Positions 5,904-15,342 are shown, counted from the first letter of the stretch. The stretch is 43,222 nt of DNA from Dehalococcoidia bacterium (GCA_022819585.1 JAJEGY010000024.1:1-43222), one strand, 5' to 3'. The notes: generated from the letters alone by a model not told the origin. A program made the numbers and translations.

Positions 5904-7829
5904 TTAAGTCGCCGCGGTTCGGGAGTATTGCATTGCTTCGGCGATGAGTTCGTCTGGGATGTCGTCGAAGGATGCGTAGTTCATGGAGTAGAGGCGGGCG
6001 TATAAGCCACCGTGAGCGATGAGTTCGTCGTGGTTGCCGGTTTCGATGATTTCGCCGTTTTGGAGGACGATTATGCGGTCTGCGCCTCGTATGGTTGCGA
6101 GGCGGTGGGCGATGACGATGCCAGTGCGGCCTTCGAGGAGTCGTGCGAGGGCTTGTTGGATCAGGAGCTCGGTGTAGCTGTCGATGGATGCGGTGGCTTC
6201 GTCGAGGATGAGGATCTTGGTGTCGGCGACGATGGCGCGGGCGAAGGAGATGAGTTGTCGCTGGCCTAGTGAGAGGTTTCCGCCGCGCTGTTCGAGTTCG
6301 GTGTCGTAGCCGTTGGGTAGGCGCATAATGAATTCGTGTGCGCCGACGGCTCTTGCGGCTGCGACGACTTCCTCTCGGGTGGCGTCGAGTTTGTTGTATC
6401 GAATGTTTTCGAAGACGGTGCTGGAGAAGAGGTATGGCTCTTGGAGGACCATGCCTATGTTGTCTCCCATGCTGCTGAGTTGGACGTCGCGGACGTCTTG
6501 GCCGGAGATGAGGATTTCGCCTTCCCAGATGTCGTAGAAGCGGTGGAGGAGTGATGTAATGCTGGTCTTGCCTGAGCCGGTGGGGCCGACGAGGGCGACG
6601 GTTTCGCCGGGTTCGACTCGGAAGTTGATGTTCTTAAGGATTGGTTCGTCGTCGAGGTAGCCGAAGGTCACGTTTTTGAACTCGACCGAGCCGTCGTTGT
6701 CGACGAGGGGTTTCGATTCGGGTTTGTCTCGGATGTCGATTGGTACGTCGAGGACTTCGAAGATGCGCTCGCCGGATGCCATTGCGCGTTGGAAGACGGC
6801 GTAGTGCATGGTGATTGATCGGATCGGGTCGAAGAAGAGCTGGACGTAGAGGATGAATGCGATCATGGATCCGATTTCGAGGGAACTGCCGATGACCATG
6901 TTTCCGCCGACTACGATGATGATCGCCATAGCGGCTCCGGATAGCGTGTCCACCATTGCGATCATCATCAGTCCGATCTTGGCGGCGCGTTTCGAAGCCC
7001 ACAACTGCTCGTCGGCTTTTTCTTGGAACAGGTCTAGATTTACGTGTTCGCGGCTCATGCCCTGCACCACTCTGACGCCGTTGATGTTTTCGGCGAGTGC
7101 ACCGCTGGTGATAGAGGCCGTCTGGCGGGAGTAGAGGAACGCCCGTCGGGCGATGGGTAGCCAGACTGCGCGTGCGATTGCCAGGGTTGAGACGACGGCG
7201 AAAGTCAGGAGGGCGAGTCGCCAGTCCATGATGAGCATGGCGATGACGATGCCGAAGAGGAGGAGGAAGTCGCCGATGCTGATGACGGCGGTTTCGAGGA
7301 ATTCCTGGAGAGCGGCGACGTCACCTTGCAACCGGGACATCATGCGTCCGACCTCGGTCTTGTCCATGAAGGACATGGAGACGCGTTGGAGGTGTGCGTA
7401 CATTGCGCGTCGGAGGTCGATGAGGATGTGTTCAGCGATGCGTCCCACGATGATGTTTTGGATGTATCCGACGATCACGTGGAGGACGACTGCACCGAAG
7501 AACAGGCCGACCATGATGTAAAGGACGTTTCGAGCGTCGCCGGTGTCGCGCTGGGTGATGTCGAGAACGTCGTTGACGGTGGTGCGGATGATCCACGGCA
7601 GAGCCAAGACGGAGAGGGCAAAGATGATTACGGCGATGACGCCAATGATCAGGACGTTGCGGTACGGGCTGACAAATCCGAGGAAACGGCGAACGACATC
7701 GCCGTTGTAACCGGCGCTGAAGATCTGCTGGTCGAGGTCCTCTTGATTGGCGCGCCTTTCGTCCACCCACCGTGGTCGATGCGATTGGTTGTCGGCTGGG
7801 CGACCTTGTGTTGCGTCAGTGGTTGCCAT
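5904..7829 (-). CDS. ABC exporter subunit with canonical ATPase site (second of a heterodimer)
   Basis: Membrane-fused ABC exporter half, 641 aa. A six-helix transmembrane domain (about 55-345) with the coupling region RLAEHILIDLRRAMYAHL-like is followed by an NBD. Walker A GPTGSGKT is at 415-422, the Q-loop Gln at 463, Walker B ILILDE with catalytic Glu at 544, and the H-loop His at 575. Its signature is LSLGQ (519-523) instead of LSGGQ. The start lies only two bases after the stop of the partner gene. Together they fit the asymmetric heterodimeric exporters (TM287/288, TmrAB, BmrCD): this subunit's Walker motifs face the partner's intact LSGGQ, making the active site, while its own LSLGQ belongs to the degenerate site. 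Substrate (drug, lipid or peptide) unknown. Confidence 0.92.
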   Translation of the reverse strand: MATTDATQGRPADNQSHRPRWVDERRANQEDLDQQIFSAGYNGDVVRRFLGFVSPYRNVLIIGVIAVIIFALSVLALPWIIRTTVNDVLDITQRDTGDARNVLYIMVGLFFGAVVLHVIVGYIQNIIVGRIAEHILIDLRRAMYAHLQRVSMSFMDKTEVGRMMSRLQGDVAALQEFLETAVISIGDFLLLFGIVIAMLIMDWRLALLTFAVVSTLAIARAVWLPIARRAFLYSRQTASITSGALAENINGVRVVQGMSREHVNLDLFQEKADEQLWASKRAAKIGLMMIAMVDTLSGAAMAIIIVVGGNMVIGSSLEIGSMIAFILYVQLFFDPIRSITMHYAVFQRAMASGERIFEVLDVPIDIRDKPESKPLVDNDGSVEFKNVTFGYLDDEPILKNINFRVEPGETVALVGPTGSGKTSITSLLHRFYDIWEGEILISGQDVRDVQLSSMGDNIGMVLQEPYLFSSTVFENIRYNKLDATREEVVAAARAVGAHEFIMRLPNGYDTELEQRGGNLSLGQRQLISFARAIVADTKILILDEATASIDSYTELLIQQALARLLEGRTGIVIAHRLATIRGADRIIVLQNGEIIETGNHDELIAHGGLYARLYSMNYASFDDIPDELIAEAMQYSRTAAT

Positions 7830-7831
7830 GG

Positions 7832-9739
7832 TCAGGCGCTCCCTCCGACATCGACATCGTCTTCAGGTCGGATCTGGAGTTCGTAGAGGTCTCGGTACTT
7901 TCCGCCGCGTTCAAGGAGTTCGGCGTGGGTGCCGCGTTCGACGATCCTCCCGCCTTCGAGGAACAGTATTTCGTTGGCGTGCATGAGGGAGCTCAAACGG
8001 TGGGAGATGATGATCGTCGCACGGTCGGATGTCACCTCTTGGAGTGCGGCACGGATGCGTTGCTCGGTCGCGGCGTCGATGGCAGCGGTGGAGTCGTCGA
8101 AGACGATGACCTGGGGGTGGAGCATGATGCTACGCGCTATGGATAGGCGCTGGCGTTGTCCGCCGGATAGCGAGACGCCTCGTTCGCCGATTAAAGTGCC
8201 GTAGCCAGTGGGCAGGCGTTCAACGTATTCGCTCATCTGGGCGTGTGCGGTTGCGCTTTCGATGTTTCGGTGTTCTGCCCATGGGTCGCCGTATGCGACG
8301 TTGTTGTCGATGGTTGTGGTGAATAGGAAGGTGTCCTGTTCGACCACGCCGACGGTTCGGCGGAGGGATGAGAGGGTGACTTCGGAGATGTCTTGGTCGT
8401 CGATGAGGATACGACCGGCGATGGGGTCGTAGAAACGGGGGATGAGGTGGGCAAGGGTGGATTTGCCTGAGCCCGGTGGGCCAACGATGCCGATGGTGTG
8501 TCCGGGTCGTGCTTCGAAGGAGACGTCGGTGAGGACCTGTTCGTCGCCGTATTCATCCATGTACGCGAAGTCGACGTGTTCGAAGCGGAGCGCGCCGTCG
8601 GTGATTACGAGGTCTTTTGCGTCGGGCTTGTCATCGATTTCGGGAATTTGGTCTAGGACTTCGAAGAGGCGTTTACCCGAAGTTGCGCCTTGGGCCCAAC
8701 CAGCGACGACCATTCCTAGTTGGCGGACTGGGTTCTGCATGATGGACATGAAGGCTAGGAACTGGGCGAGTTGTCCGAGCGAGAATGGGTCGTTTTCGTC
8801 GAGGACTTTTAGGCCGCCGACAAGTAGTACCACGGACATGACGGCTAGGAAGGCGAGGGTGATGATCGAGAGGTTCGTTGCGCGAACGCCGACTAGGTGG
8901 AATGCTCTATTGAAGGCTTCGTTGGAGGATCTGTCGTATTTCTCCATTTCGTATGGTTCGGCGGAGAATGATCGGACGACACGGATGCCTTTGAGGTTTT
9001 CGTCCATGACTTTGGTGAGGCGTCCCATTTCTTCTTGATAGAGGCGCCATCCTCGGGAGGTTTGGAGTCGTGCGACGATTGCGCGCCATCCGGCAATGGG
9101 GACGAAGCTGAGGCTGATGAGGGCGAGTTCCCAGTCAACGCGCATCATTAGGAAGGTGCCGGTGCCGACAAAGATTGCCAAGTATACGACGCGTAGGAGA
9201 CCACGGCTTGTGAAGGCGCGGATTCCCTCGATGTCTAGGAGGCCGCGAGTGAGGAGGTCGCCGGTGTGTACGCGGTCGTGGTATGCGAAGCTGAGTCTTT
9301 GGAGTTTTTCGTAGTAGAGCATCCTCAGGCGGTAGCCGAGGCGCTGGGCGATGTTTTCGCTGATGTACATGTGGCCGAAGGTGAAGAGGCCACGGAGGAC
9401 TGCGGAGCCGAGGAGGAACAAAGCGATTGTAATAAGCGTTCGTTGCAGGGCACTGGTGTCGGCGTCGGGTGAAGTGAGGACTTCCTCTACTGTGTCGACT
9501 CCGTCACCGATGAGCAGAGGGATGAATAGCTGGAATACGGATGCACCGATGATGAAGACTAGGCCGATGGCGAGTAAGCCGGGGTAGTCGAGAGCCATGC
9601 GGACGATGCGCATGAGTACGCGGAAGCTGCCGCCGGATGCGTCTTCTTCGGTCGTAGAAACGCCCCTAGCAGCTGTGGCGGTGGCTGATGCCGCGAACGG
9701 CATGGTCAGCCGCGTCAAAAGGTTGAGCAATAAACCCAT
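7832..9739 (-). CDS. ABC exporter subunit with degenerate ATPase site (first of a heterodimer)
   Basis: Membrane-fused ABC exporter half, 635 aa. An N-terminal extension (1-45) leads into a six-helix transmembrane domain (about 50-345) and an NBD. Walker A GPPGSGKS is at 420-427, the Q-loop at 468 and an intact LSGGQ at 524-528. Walker B VIVFDD puts Asp at 549 where the catalytic Glu should be, the hallmark substitution of the non-hydrolysing site in heterodimeric exporters; the H-loop His (580) is kept. It precedes the partner gene by two bases in the same transcript. An AAGAGG close to the ATG could be the ribosome site. Likely exports a hydrophobic compound or lipid; the substrate cannot be read from sequence. 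Confidence 0.92.
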   Translation of the reverse strand: MGLLLNLLTRLTMPFAASATATAARGVSTTEEDASGGSFRVLMRIVRMALDYPGLLAIGLVFIIGASVFQLFIPLLIGDGVDTVEEVLTSPDADTSALQRTLITIALFLLGSAVLRGLFTFGHMYISENIAQRLGYRLRMLYYEKLQRLSFAYHDRVHTGDLLTRGLLDIEGIRAFTSRGLLRVVYLAIFVGTGTFLMMRVDWELALISLSFVPIAGWRAIVARLQTSRGWRLYQEEMGRLTKVMDENLKGIRVVRSFSAEPYEMEKYDRSSNEAFNRAFHLVGVRATNLSIITLAFLAVMSVVLLVGGLKVLDENDPFSLGQLAQFLAFMSIMQNPVRQLGMVVAGWAQGATSGKRLFEVLDQIPEIDDKPDAKDLVITDGALRFEHVDFAYMDEYGDEQVLTDVSFEARPGHTIGIVGPPGSGKSTLAHLIPRFYDPIAGRILIDDQDISEVTLSSLRRTVGVVEQDTFLFTTTIDNNVAYGDPWAEHRNIESATAHAQMSEYVERLPTGYGTLIGERGVSLSGGQRQRLSIARSIMLHPQVIVFDDSTAAIDAATEQRIRAALQEVTSDRATIIISHRLSSLMHANEILFLEGGRIVERGTHAELLERGGKYRDLYELQIRPEDDVDVGGSA

Positions 9740-9965
9740 AACCTCTTGATTCTATGTTTCGTTCGTGCCGCAATCCACGCGTTTGGGCCTATTCCGCGTC
9801 ATTGAGAAACAGATTTTTTGGTGAGTGTTGGCTGTAGAACGTCGGCTCTTGGCGCGGATGATGCGGGGTGTTGAACTTGCGCTAGAGTCTTTAACTGTGC
9901 CGAGTGCACTACGGGCCGGTGTTGGACTGGTCTCGTTGCTGAACCGAATTTAATCGAACACCGAA

Positions 9966-10709
9966 ATGGCAAACCCCTCAATGGCGGTCGATACGGCCAT
10001 ACAAACGGATGATGCTGCGTATCGCGGTGCTTTAGTGAACCCTTACGGCGCACGGTACGCGACGGTCGCCGACGCGGTTGCGATTGATCATGTTGTGCGA
10101 GAAGCGTTCGGGGCTTCAGCGCCGAAGACGTCTTCGGCGCGTGATATGAAGCGGCGGAACACGACTTACATCGTGGCAACGCGTGGGACGAACAGGAATG
10201 GCGAAGATGCGAATGTGGGATCTGAAGGCAACGGTGGATTTTCGCGGCGTTTGAGGTCGATCTTATCGGTCTCTTTAGGGAGTTCGGAGCCACAAAGGGT
10301 GATGAGCAATATTGTGGGGCTGGTTGGTATCTGGACAGCTGCTGATCAAGCGCATATTGTGGTAATCGCAACGCGTCCGAATAGGCGCGGGCACGGTGTG
10401 GGTGAGCTACTGTTGATAGCGACGATGACGGAGGCGTTGAAGGTCGGGACCGCGAATGCGACATTGGAGGTGAGGAAATCTAATTTGGTGGCGCGTTCGC
10501 TGTACCGGAAGTACGGTTTTTCAGATGTTGGAGTTCGGCGCCAGTATTATCACGACAATCGAGAAGACGCGATCATCATGTCGACGCCGTCGTTCTCCGA
10601 TTTAGGGTATCGGCGTTCATTGAGACACCGGTTTACGTCTTACTTCGCGGCCCGGGGACAAACGGAACTGCAGGTTGATCCGATGCAGTATCTAGCTTTG
10701 CCCGAGTAG
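9966..10709 (+). CDS. rimI: GNAT N-acetyltransferase, RimI-like
   Basis: GCN5-related N-acetyltransferase, 247 aa. The core at about 135-205 has the acetyl-CoA pyrophosphate loop RPNRRGHGVG. It is followed by a RimI-type C-terminal half: LEVRKSNLVARSLYRKYGF, then RRQYYHDNREDAIIM, matching the YY...EDAxxM pattern of RimI, which acetylates the N-terminus of ribosomal protein S18 (and other Ala/Met starts). It is longer than E. coli RimI (148 aa) because of an N-terminal extension, a Gly/Ser-rich insert (about 75-110) and a C-terminal tail of about 40 residues. The usual partners TsaB/TsaD are not in the window. Its last 18 bases overlap the 3' end of the opposite-strand zinc-ribbon gene. Confidence 0.78.
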   Translation: MANPSMAVDTAIQTDDAAYRGALVNPYGARYATVADAVAIDHVVREAFGASAPKTSSARDMKRRNTTYIVATRGTNRNGEDANVGSEGNGGFSRRLRSILSVSLGSSEPQRVMSNIVGLVGIWTAADQAHIVVIATRPNRRGHGVGELLLIATMTEALKVGTANATLEVRKSNLVARSLYRKYGFSDVGVRRQYYHDNREDAIIMSTPSFSDLGYRRSLRHRFTSYFAARGQTELQVDPMQYLALPE

Positions 10710-11450
10710 AAACAGGATGAGGGCAACAAGAGCGCCGATTGCGAAGACGATGCTCCAAGTCGCCCAGCGTTGCTGAACGGCGAGGAACTTTTCGGGGCTC
10801 TCCCATTGTTTAGAGCGCCATGCCATCTCGTTGCCTTTCAAGCCGAGGATCACCATCACTCCGAAGAGGACAATGAAACCGATTGAGCGGAGGGTCGGGG
10901 GAAGTGGGAGCAATGGGAGAAAACCCAGGATTGTCCACCATAGGCCGTGGACGATGCCCCATATCGGTCCGAGGATAAATGCCGACCAGTTCCAGCGCTG
11001 GATTTCCTGTGGTGTTGGGTTTTCGTTATCGCGGGAGGAAGTCGCTTTTGATCTTCGCGGCAGTCCCCACTGACTGGGATTAAAGGTTCCGCTTCCGATT
11101 CGGTAACCGCCGCTTTGTCGATCGGAGGATCGATTGGATTCGCGGTCTGAGTCAAAACTTGCGCCCCTATCGTCGGGGGCTGCGTTGGCACCGTCAGGGG
11201 AAATTCGGGCGCTTTGGTCGATTTCGGCGGCGCAATTTGCGCAGTATGAAGCGTGGGCCTCGTTGACGGTGGCACAATGCATGCAGCTTGTGAATCCCAA
11301 GGGAGGGACACGAGAAGGGTCAGGTATGTAGACGCGTTCGCCGCACCGATCGCATGCGTAGTCGTCCTCGGACGCCGCGGTGCCGCAGTGCATGCAGTAG
11401 ATAGTGCGTGGTTCTTGGTCGGTCGTGTCGTTTTGCGCTGGATCCGACAT
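10692..11450 (-). CDS. Double zinc-ribbon membrane protein
   Basis: Unknown membrane protein of 252 aa from the ATG at 11450 (a TTG lies two codons upstream). The N-terminus has two zinc-ribbon modules: CxxC at 19/22 with CxxC at 33/36, then CxxC at 56/59 with CxxC at 70/73. A Ser/Asp/Arg-rich disordered linker (about 78-140) follows. The C-terminal half contains a WNWSAFILGPIWGI segment typical of DUF2628-like proteins, and about three hydrophobic helices (about 152-175, 180-200, 228-250). Such double zinc-ribbon plus membrane proteins are common in Chloroflexota and Actinobacteria without assigned function. The 3' end overlaps rimI tail-to-tail by 18 bases. Confidence 0.8.
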   Translation of the reverse strand: MSDPAQNDTTDQEPRTIYCMHCGTAASEDDYACDRCGERVYIPDPSRVPPLGFTSCMHCATVNEAHASYCANCAAEIDQSARISPDGANAAPDDRGASFDSDRESNRSSDRQSGGYRIGSGTFNPSQWGLPRRSKATSSRDNENPTPQEIQRWNWSAFILGPIWGIVHGLWWTILGFLPLLPLPPTLRSIGFIVLFGVMVILGLKGNEMAWRSKQWESPEKFLAVQQRWATWSIVFAIGALVALILFLLGQS

Positions 11451-11561
11451 TGACAAGTTTCGACTTGGAGATGGGTAGTTCGTGTAATTGAACTACGAAT
11501 AGACGCGCGTTTTGTGCTTATGTTAACGGGAAATGTTGCGCGGGTGTGTCGGAGAGGTGCT

Positions 11562-12494
11562 TCAAGCGGCGGCGGATGTTTCCGCGAGTTCGGATTCGAT
11601 GAAGGGTGACATCGCGTTGAGGATGTCTTCGAGTTCATCGACACCAATGGCGTCGATAGCGGGTGAGGGTGGTCGGACAGCTGGGGAGTCGAGCATGCCG
11701 CGTTTGGCCATGATGTGCTTGCGGATGGAGAGTCCGAGGCCTGCGGTGTTCTCGTATCGGATCAGCGGTAGCCATCCGTAAAAGGTCTGACGGGCGCCTT
11801 CGATGTCGCCTGCGGCGAACTGCGAGTAGATCTTGACTAGAGCCTCGGGATAGGCGAAACCGGTCATGGTGCCGATGGCACCGCGCCAGAGCTCTTCGAA
11901 AAGGAATGCGCCGCCTAACCCGCCGAAAATTCCCATGTGTCCTCTTGTGGCGCGGAGGACGGTTGTGACTTTCGGCGGTGTCGGCGGATCTTCGAGTTTC
12001 AGGAATCGGGCATGTTCGAGTTCTGAACTTAATCTGGCGATGAATTCCGGTGACATGTGGACGCCGGTCTGTTCAGGTAGGTCCTGAACGACGATGGGGA
12101 TTTCGGTCGCTTCATCGATGGTTCGGTAGTAGCTGTAGACAGCGGTGTCATTGGGTTTGGCCAAGGTTGGAGGAGAAGCCATGACGGCGCTAGCGCCGAT
12201 ATCTTGGGCTTCTTGCACGCGGTCGGCGGCTTGCGATCCGCTCTGGCCGCTGACGCCGACGGTTACGGTCAATCGTCCGTTGCAGGCCTCAACTACCGCT
12301 TCGATGATGGGGGCGCGTTCGTAGTCAGATAGGCGATGTGCTTCTCCCATTACGCCAAGAGTGACGACGCCGGTACAACCTCCGCTTGCGGCGGCTTCGA
12401 CAAGGCGCGAGATTGAGGTGGTATCGACGGAACCGTCGGCCGCGAATGGAGTTGGCATCATGAAATGAATGCCGTCGAAGTGTTGGACGTTCAT
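11562..12494 (-). CDS. Dihydrodipicolinate synthase / N-acetylneuraminate lyase superfamily enzyme
   Basis: Class I aldolase of the DHDPS/NAL superfamily, 310 aa from the ATG at 12494 (a TTG at 12539 would add 15 residues). The Schiff-base lysine is in FLKLEDP (K166), and the GVMGE loop and PxxTG segment of the TIM barrel are recognisable. It is unlikely to be true DapA: the catalytic-relay Tyr (LYNVP in DapA) is Gln (VVQDLP, Q137), and the DapA GTTGE threonines are Val-Met (GVMGE). The reaction is therefore probably a different pyruvate or 2-oxo-acid aldolase/dehydratase. It lies divergent from the siroheme reductase gene at 12685, and no lysine-pathway gene is nearby. Confidence 0.82.
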   Translation of the reverse strand: MNVQHFDGIHFMMPTPFAADGSVDTTSISRLVEAAASGGCTGVVTLGVMGEAHRLSDYERAPIIEAVVEACNGRLTVTVGVSGQSGSQAADRVQEAQDIGASAVMASPPTLAKPNDTAVYSYYRTIDEATEIPIVVQDLPEQTGVHMSPEFIARLSSELEHARFLKLEDPPTPPKVTTVLRATRGHMGIFGGLGGAFLFEELWRGAIGTMTGFAYPEALVKIYSQFAAGDIEGARQTFYGWLPLIRYENTAGLGLSIRKHIMAKRGMLDSPAVRPPSPAIDAIGVDELEDILNAMSPFIESELAETSAAA

Positions 12495-12684
12495 TGCTGT
12501 GTCGTTTCTGCGTAGGAGTTTCTCGGGTTGATTTGCCAATGAGTTTACAGAAAACGCTCCGCATAATCGCTCGGACGATCCGAAGGTGGTTTAGGAGATT
12601 TATGTCCGACTCTGGGTGTATGATTACGACTATTCAGCGCGGTTCCTGCGCTGAGGGCTAGCTGTACACGAGAGCGAAGATATC

Positions 12685-14475
12685 GTGACAACGACAGTAG
12701 ATAAGAAACAGACAGAGTGGACACCTGATGAGGCCGGTGCGCGGGTGTTGTTGGTGAGTGGCGAAGAGATTGCGGATTTCGAGGCGCAGAAAAAGCGTTT
12801 CCGAGCGGGTGATTTCGAGGAGACTGCGTTCATGCGGTTCCGGCTGCGTCAGGGTGTTTACGGACAACGGCAACCGGACCGTCAGATGGTCCGCATCAAA
12901 GCCCCGTTTGGTGGATTGACTGCAGGGCAACTTGAGGTGCTGGGAGAGGTTTGTGAAAAGTATGCTCCGCTGAAGAAGGGGCATCTGACAACGCGAGAGA
13001 ATGTGCAGATTCACCACGTGCCATTGGACGATTGTCCGCAGTTGATGCGGGAGATCGGGGATGTAGGGCTTACCACCCGTGAGGCGTGTGGAAACACGGT
13101 TCGGAATGTTGTGGCCCATCCGACGGCTGGTGTTTCGAAGGACGAGGTTTTTGATGTTTCCCCGTATGCGGCGGCATACGCGAGGTATTTCCTACGGCAT
13201 CCGACAACTCAGAACATGCCGCGCAAGTCGAAGACGGCGTTTTCGGGTTCGGAGTCTGACGAGGCGATGACGCCGTTCCATGACATGGGCTTCATTGCAA
13301 GGGAGCGCGACGGGAAGCGCGGATTCAAGATCGTCGTCGGGGGCGGTTTGTCCATCATGCCCCAGATGGCAGAGACTTTGACCGAGTTCGTCCCTGTGGA
13401 GGACTACATCCGCCACGCCGAAGCCGCGTTGAGGATCTTCAACCGACAGGATGAAGAGCGAAAGAACTTGATGCGCGCTCGGATCAAGTACACGATCAAG
13501 CGGTTGGGCATCGAGAAGTTCCGAGAGATGGTGGAAGAAGAGCTTAAGGGCGACTGGGCGAAGAAAGAGATCGATCTCGAGACTTTGCTGTTCATCGAGG
13601 ACGAGGCCACGGATGCGCCGGGCGAACCCGCGAACTCGACACCCGAGCCAGTTGGTGATGCGGATTACGACTTCTGGAAGGCGTCTTCAGTTGAGGAGCA
13701 AAGGCAAGAGGGGTACAACGTCGTTTACGTGCGTGTCGAGCGTGGAGACATCTACGCGGATCAGTGGAAGCCTTTGGCAGACATCTCGCGAAAGTTTGCA
13801 GGCGGACGTGCTCGTATCGACCAGCAACAAAACTTGGTTTACCGCTGGGTGAGGACCGAGTCGCTGTACGACATCTATCTCGCTCTGAAAGAGATCGGGA
13901 TGGCAACGAGCGGTCGCGAGACGATTCGGGACATCGTTACTTGCCCGGGTACGGACTCCTGCAAACTGGGGATCACGTCGTCGATGGGTTTGAACAAGGC
14001 ACTCGGCGAGAAGCTGGACACGATGGATGTTTCGGACCCTGGAGTTGCGAACATTCACATCAAGGCCAGCGGTTGCCCGAACTCTTGCGGTCAGCATCAT
14101 GTGGCGAACATCGGATTCCACGGCGCTGTATTGAAGGGCGCGGGTGGTCAGGTTCCGGCATACGAGTTGTTCATTGCCGGGGAATCTACCGACGGTCCAG
14201 TGCGGGTTGGGAATAGAGTGCGCGCTCGAGTACCCGCGAAACGTGCTCCGGAAGCGTTGGAGATGATCATCGATCACTACAAGGCGAACCGTAACGATGG
14301 CGAGGAGTTCAACACGTTCGTAGACCGCGTTGGGACGCAGCCTTACGAGGATATGTTCGCTCCGTGGAAGGCGGAGGTTGGTCCGCTAGACCGCGAGCAC
14401 ATCAACACGTACATGGACTGGGGCAAGACGGTCCTCTACAAGCTGGAGCGCGGCGAGGGCGAGTGCGCGGTTTAA
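12685..14475 (+). CDS. Siroheme-[4Fe-4S] nitrite/sulfite reductase (ferredoxin type)
   Basis: Ferredoxin-dependent nitrite or sulfite reductase, 596 aa, catalysing a six-electron reduction (nitrite to ammonia or sulfite to sulfide). It shows the two-fold internal repeat of the family: ferrodoxin-like half-domains (about 50-115 and 340-405), each followed by a siroheme/cluster domain. TREACGNTVRNV (131-142) and PRKSK (179-183) carry the Arg/Lys residues that bind the substrate anion. The cluster ligands are C420 and C426 (Cx5C), then C464 and C468 (Cx3C), the last also bridging siroheme iron. The start is GTG (12685). Nitrite versus sulfite use cannot be decided from the visible motifs. A seven-iron ferredoxin encoded at 16.3-16.5 kb could be its donor. 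Confidence 0.92.
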   Translation: MTTTVDKKQTEWTPDEAGARVLLVSGEEIADFEAQKKRFRAGDFEETAFMRFRLRQGVYGQRQPDRQMVRIKAPFGGLTAGQLEVLGEVCEKYAPLKKGHLTTRENVQIHHVPLDDCPQLMREIGDVGLTTREACGNTVRNVVAHPTAGVSKDEVFDVSPYAAAYARYFLRHPTTQNMPRKSKTAFSGSESDEAMTPFHDMGFIARERDGKRGFKIVVGGGLSIMPQMAETLTEFVPVEDYIRHAEAALRIFNRQDEERKNLMRARIKYTIKRLGIEKFREMVEEELKGDWAKKEIDLETLLFIEDEATDAPGEPANSTPEPVGDADYDFWKASSVEEQRQEGYNVVYVRVERGDIYADQWKPLADISRKFAGGRARIDQQQNLVYRWVRTESLYDIYLALKEIGMATSGRETIRDIVTCPGTDSCKLGITSSMGLNKALGEKLDTMDVSDPGVANIHIKASGCPNSCGQHHVANIGFHGAVLKGAGGQVPAYELFIAGESTDGPVRVGNRVRARVPAKRAPEALEMIIDHYKANRNDGEEFNTFVDRVGTQPYEDMFAPWKAEVGPLDREHINTYMDWGKTVLYKLERGEGECAV

Positions 14476-14505
14476 AACGCGGCTAGCTGGATTTCTCTTA
14501 CGCCG

Positions 14506-15342
14506 TCAGTCGATGGCTTCGCCGTAGCGTTGCTTCAGTACTTCGCGGCTTCGTAGGATGACGCCTTCACCGTCGGAGGAGCGCGAACCGACCTCTAGTG
14601 TCGCGAATTGAACGCCCAGGTTCGCTGAGACGAGCGGCGCCATCTCGTCGGCATCGAGGATGCCGGTTCCGATTTCGTGGTGGTCTACGCCGTCGATGAC
14701 GTCGTTGAGGTGCAGATGCTTTACGCGCGGACCTAGGGTCTTGACGGCATCGAGTATGCCATCTCCCCTCAGACAGTGGCCGACATCAACGGTCGCGCCT
14801 ACGTTGTCGTTGTTGGCATCGTCGATCACGGACGCGAGATCTTCGTAAGACATCAAGACGTAGCCCGGATCGTGAAACAGGTTTTCGATGCAGATGTTTA
14901 CCCCGAGCCTCTCGGCGATCGGCCCTACTCTACGGACGAATCTCTTCACGTTCCTCACGGCTTCACGCCGGATCAATTCCGATCCGTCTTCCGGGGCCGC
15001 TAACGTCGGCACGTCGATCTTGCCGGGGTGCAGGACGACGACGCGTCCGCCGAGGGACGCGGTCATTTCGAGATTGCGTTCGAAGCTCTCCAGAGTGTCG
15101 TTCCACACGCTGGCTTTGTGGGAGCCCGGCAATGCGCCGTGGTTGTAGTGGAGATTGAATGTGATGCCGTGAGTATCGGCGATGCCGCGCAGGTAGTCGA
15201 GGTCATCTCGGGAAAGGGTTTCTGCACAGTGGCGCCGGCCGTTCAATTCGACAGCCTTGAACCCTTGTTCAATGGCGAAATCGACCATCGCGTTTAGCGA
15301 CTGGTCGTCACGTATGAGAGACATAACTGCTAGCGTCGGCAT
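14506..15342 (-). CDS. Sugar phosphate isomerase/epimerase family TIM barrel
   Basis: Xylose-isomerase-like TIM barrel (AP-endonuclease-2 family), 278 aa, full length. Metal-site segments are in the expected places: VVVLHPGK (His), ICIENLF (Glu), ATVDVGHCL (Asp/His), VKHLHLND (His/Asp) and FATLEVG (Glu). Members isomerise or epimerise sugars or cyclitols, or act as endonuclease IV; this one lacks the extra endonuclease IV zinc-site context, so a sugar or small-molecule enzyme is more likely. The ATG has AAGGAA five bases upstream. It converges with the siroheme reductase gene, whose stop is 30 bases away. Confidence 0.85.
   Translation of the reverse strand: MPTLAVMSLIRDDQSLNAMVDFAIEQGFKAVELNGRRHCAETLSRDDLDYLRGIADTHGITFNLHYNHGALPGSHKASVWNDTLESFERNLEMTASLGGRVVVLHPGKIDVPTLAAPEDGSELIRREAVRNVKRFVRRVGPIAERLGVNICIENLFHDPGYVLMSYEDLASVIDDANNDNVGATVDVGHCLRGDGILDAVKTLGPRVKHLHLNDVIDGVDHHEIGTGILDADEMAPLVSANLGVQFATLEVGSRSSDGEGVILRSREVLKQRYGEAID

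Noticed and set aside
9799-10464. 221-codon open frame antisense to the acetyltransferase
   Set aside because: Low-complexity Ser/Pro/Arg composition typical of a shadow frame; the plus strand encodes clear RimI motifs.
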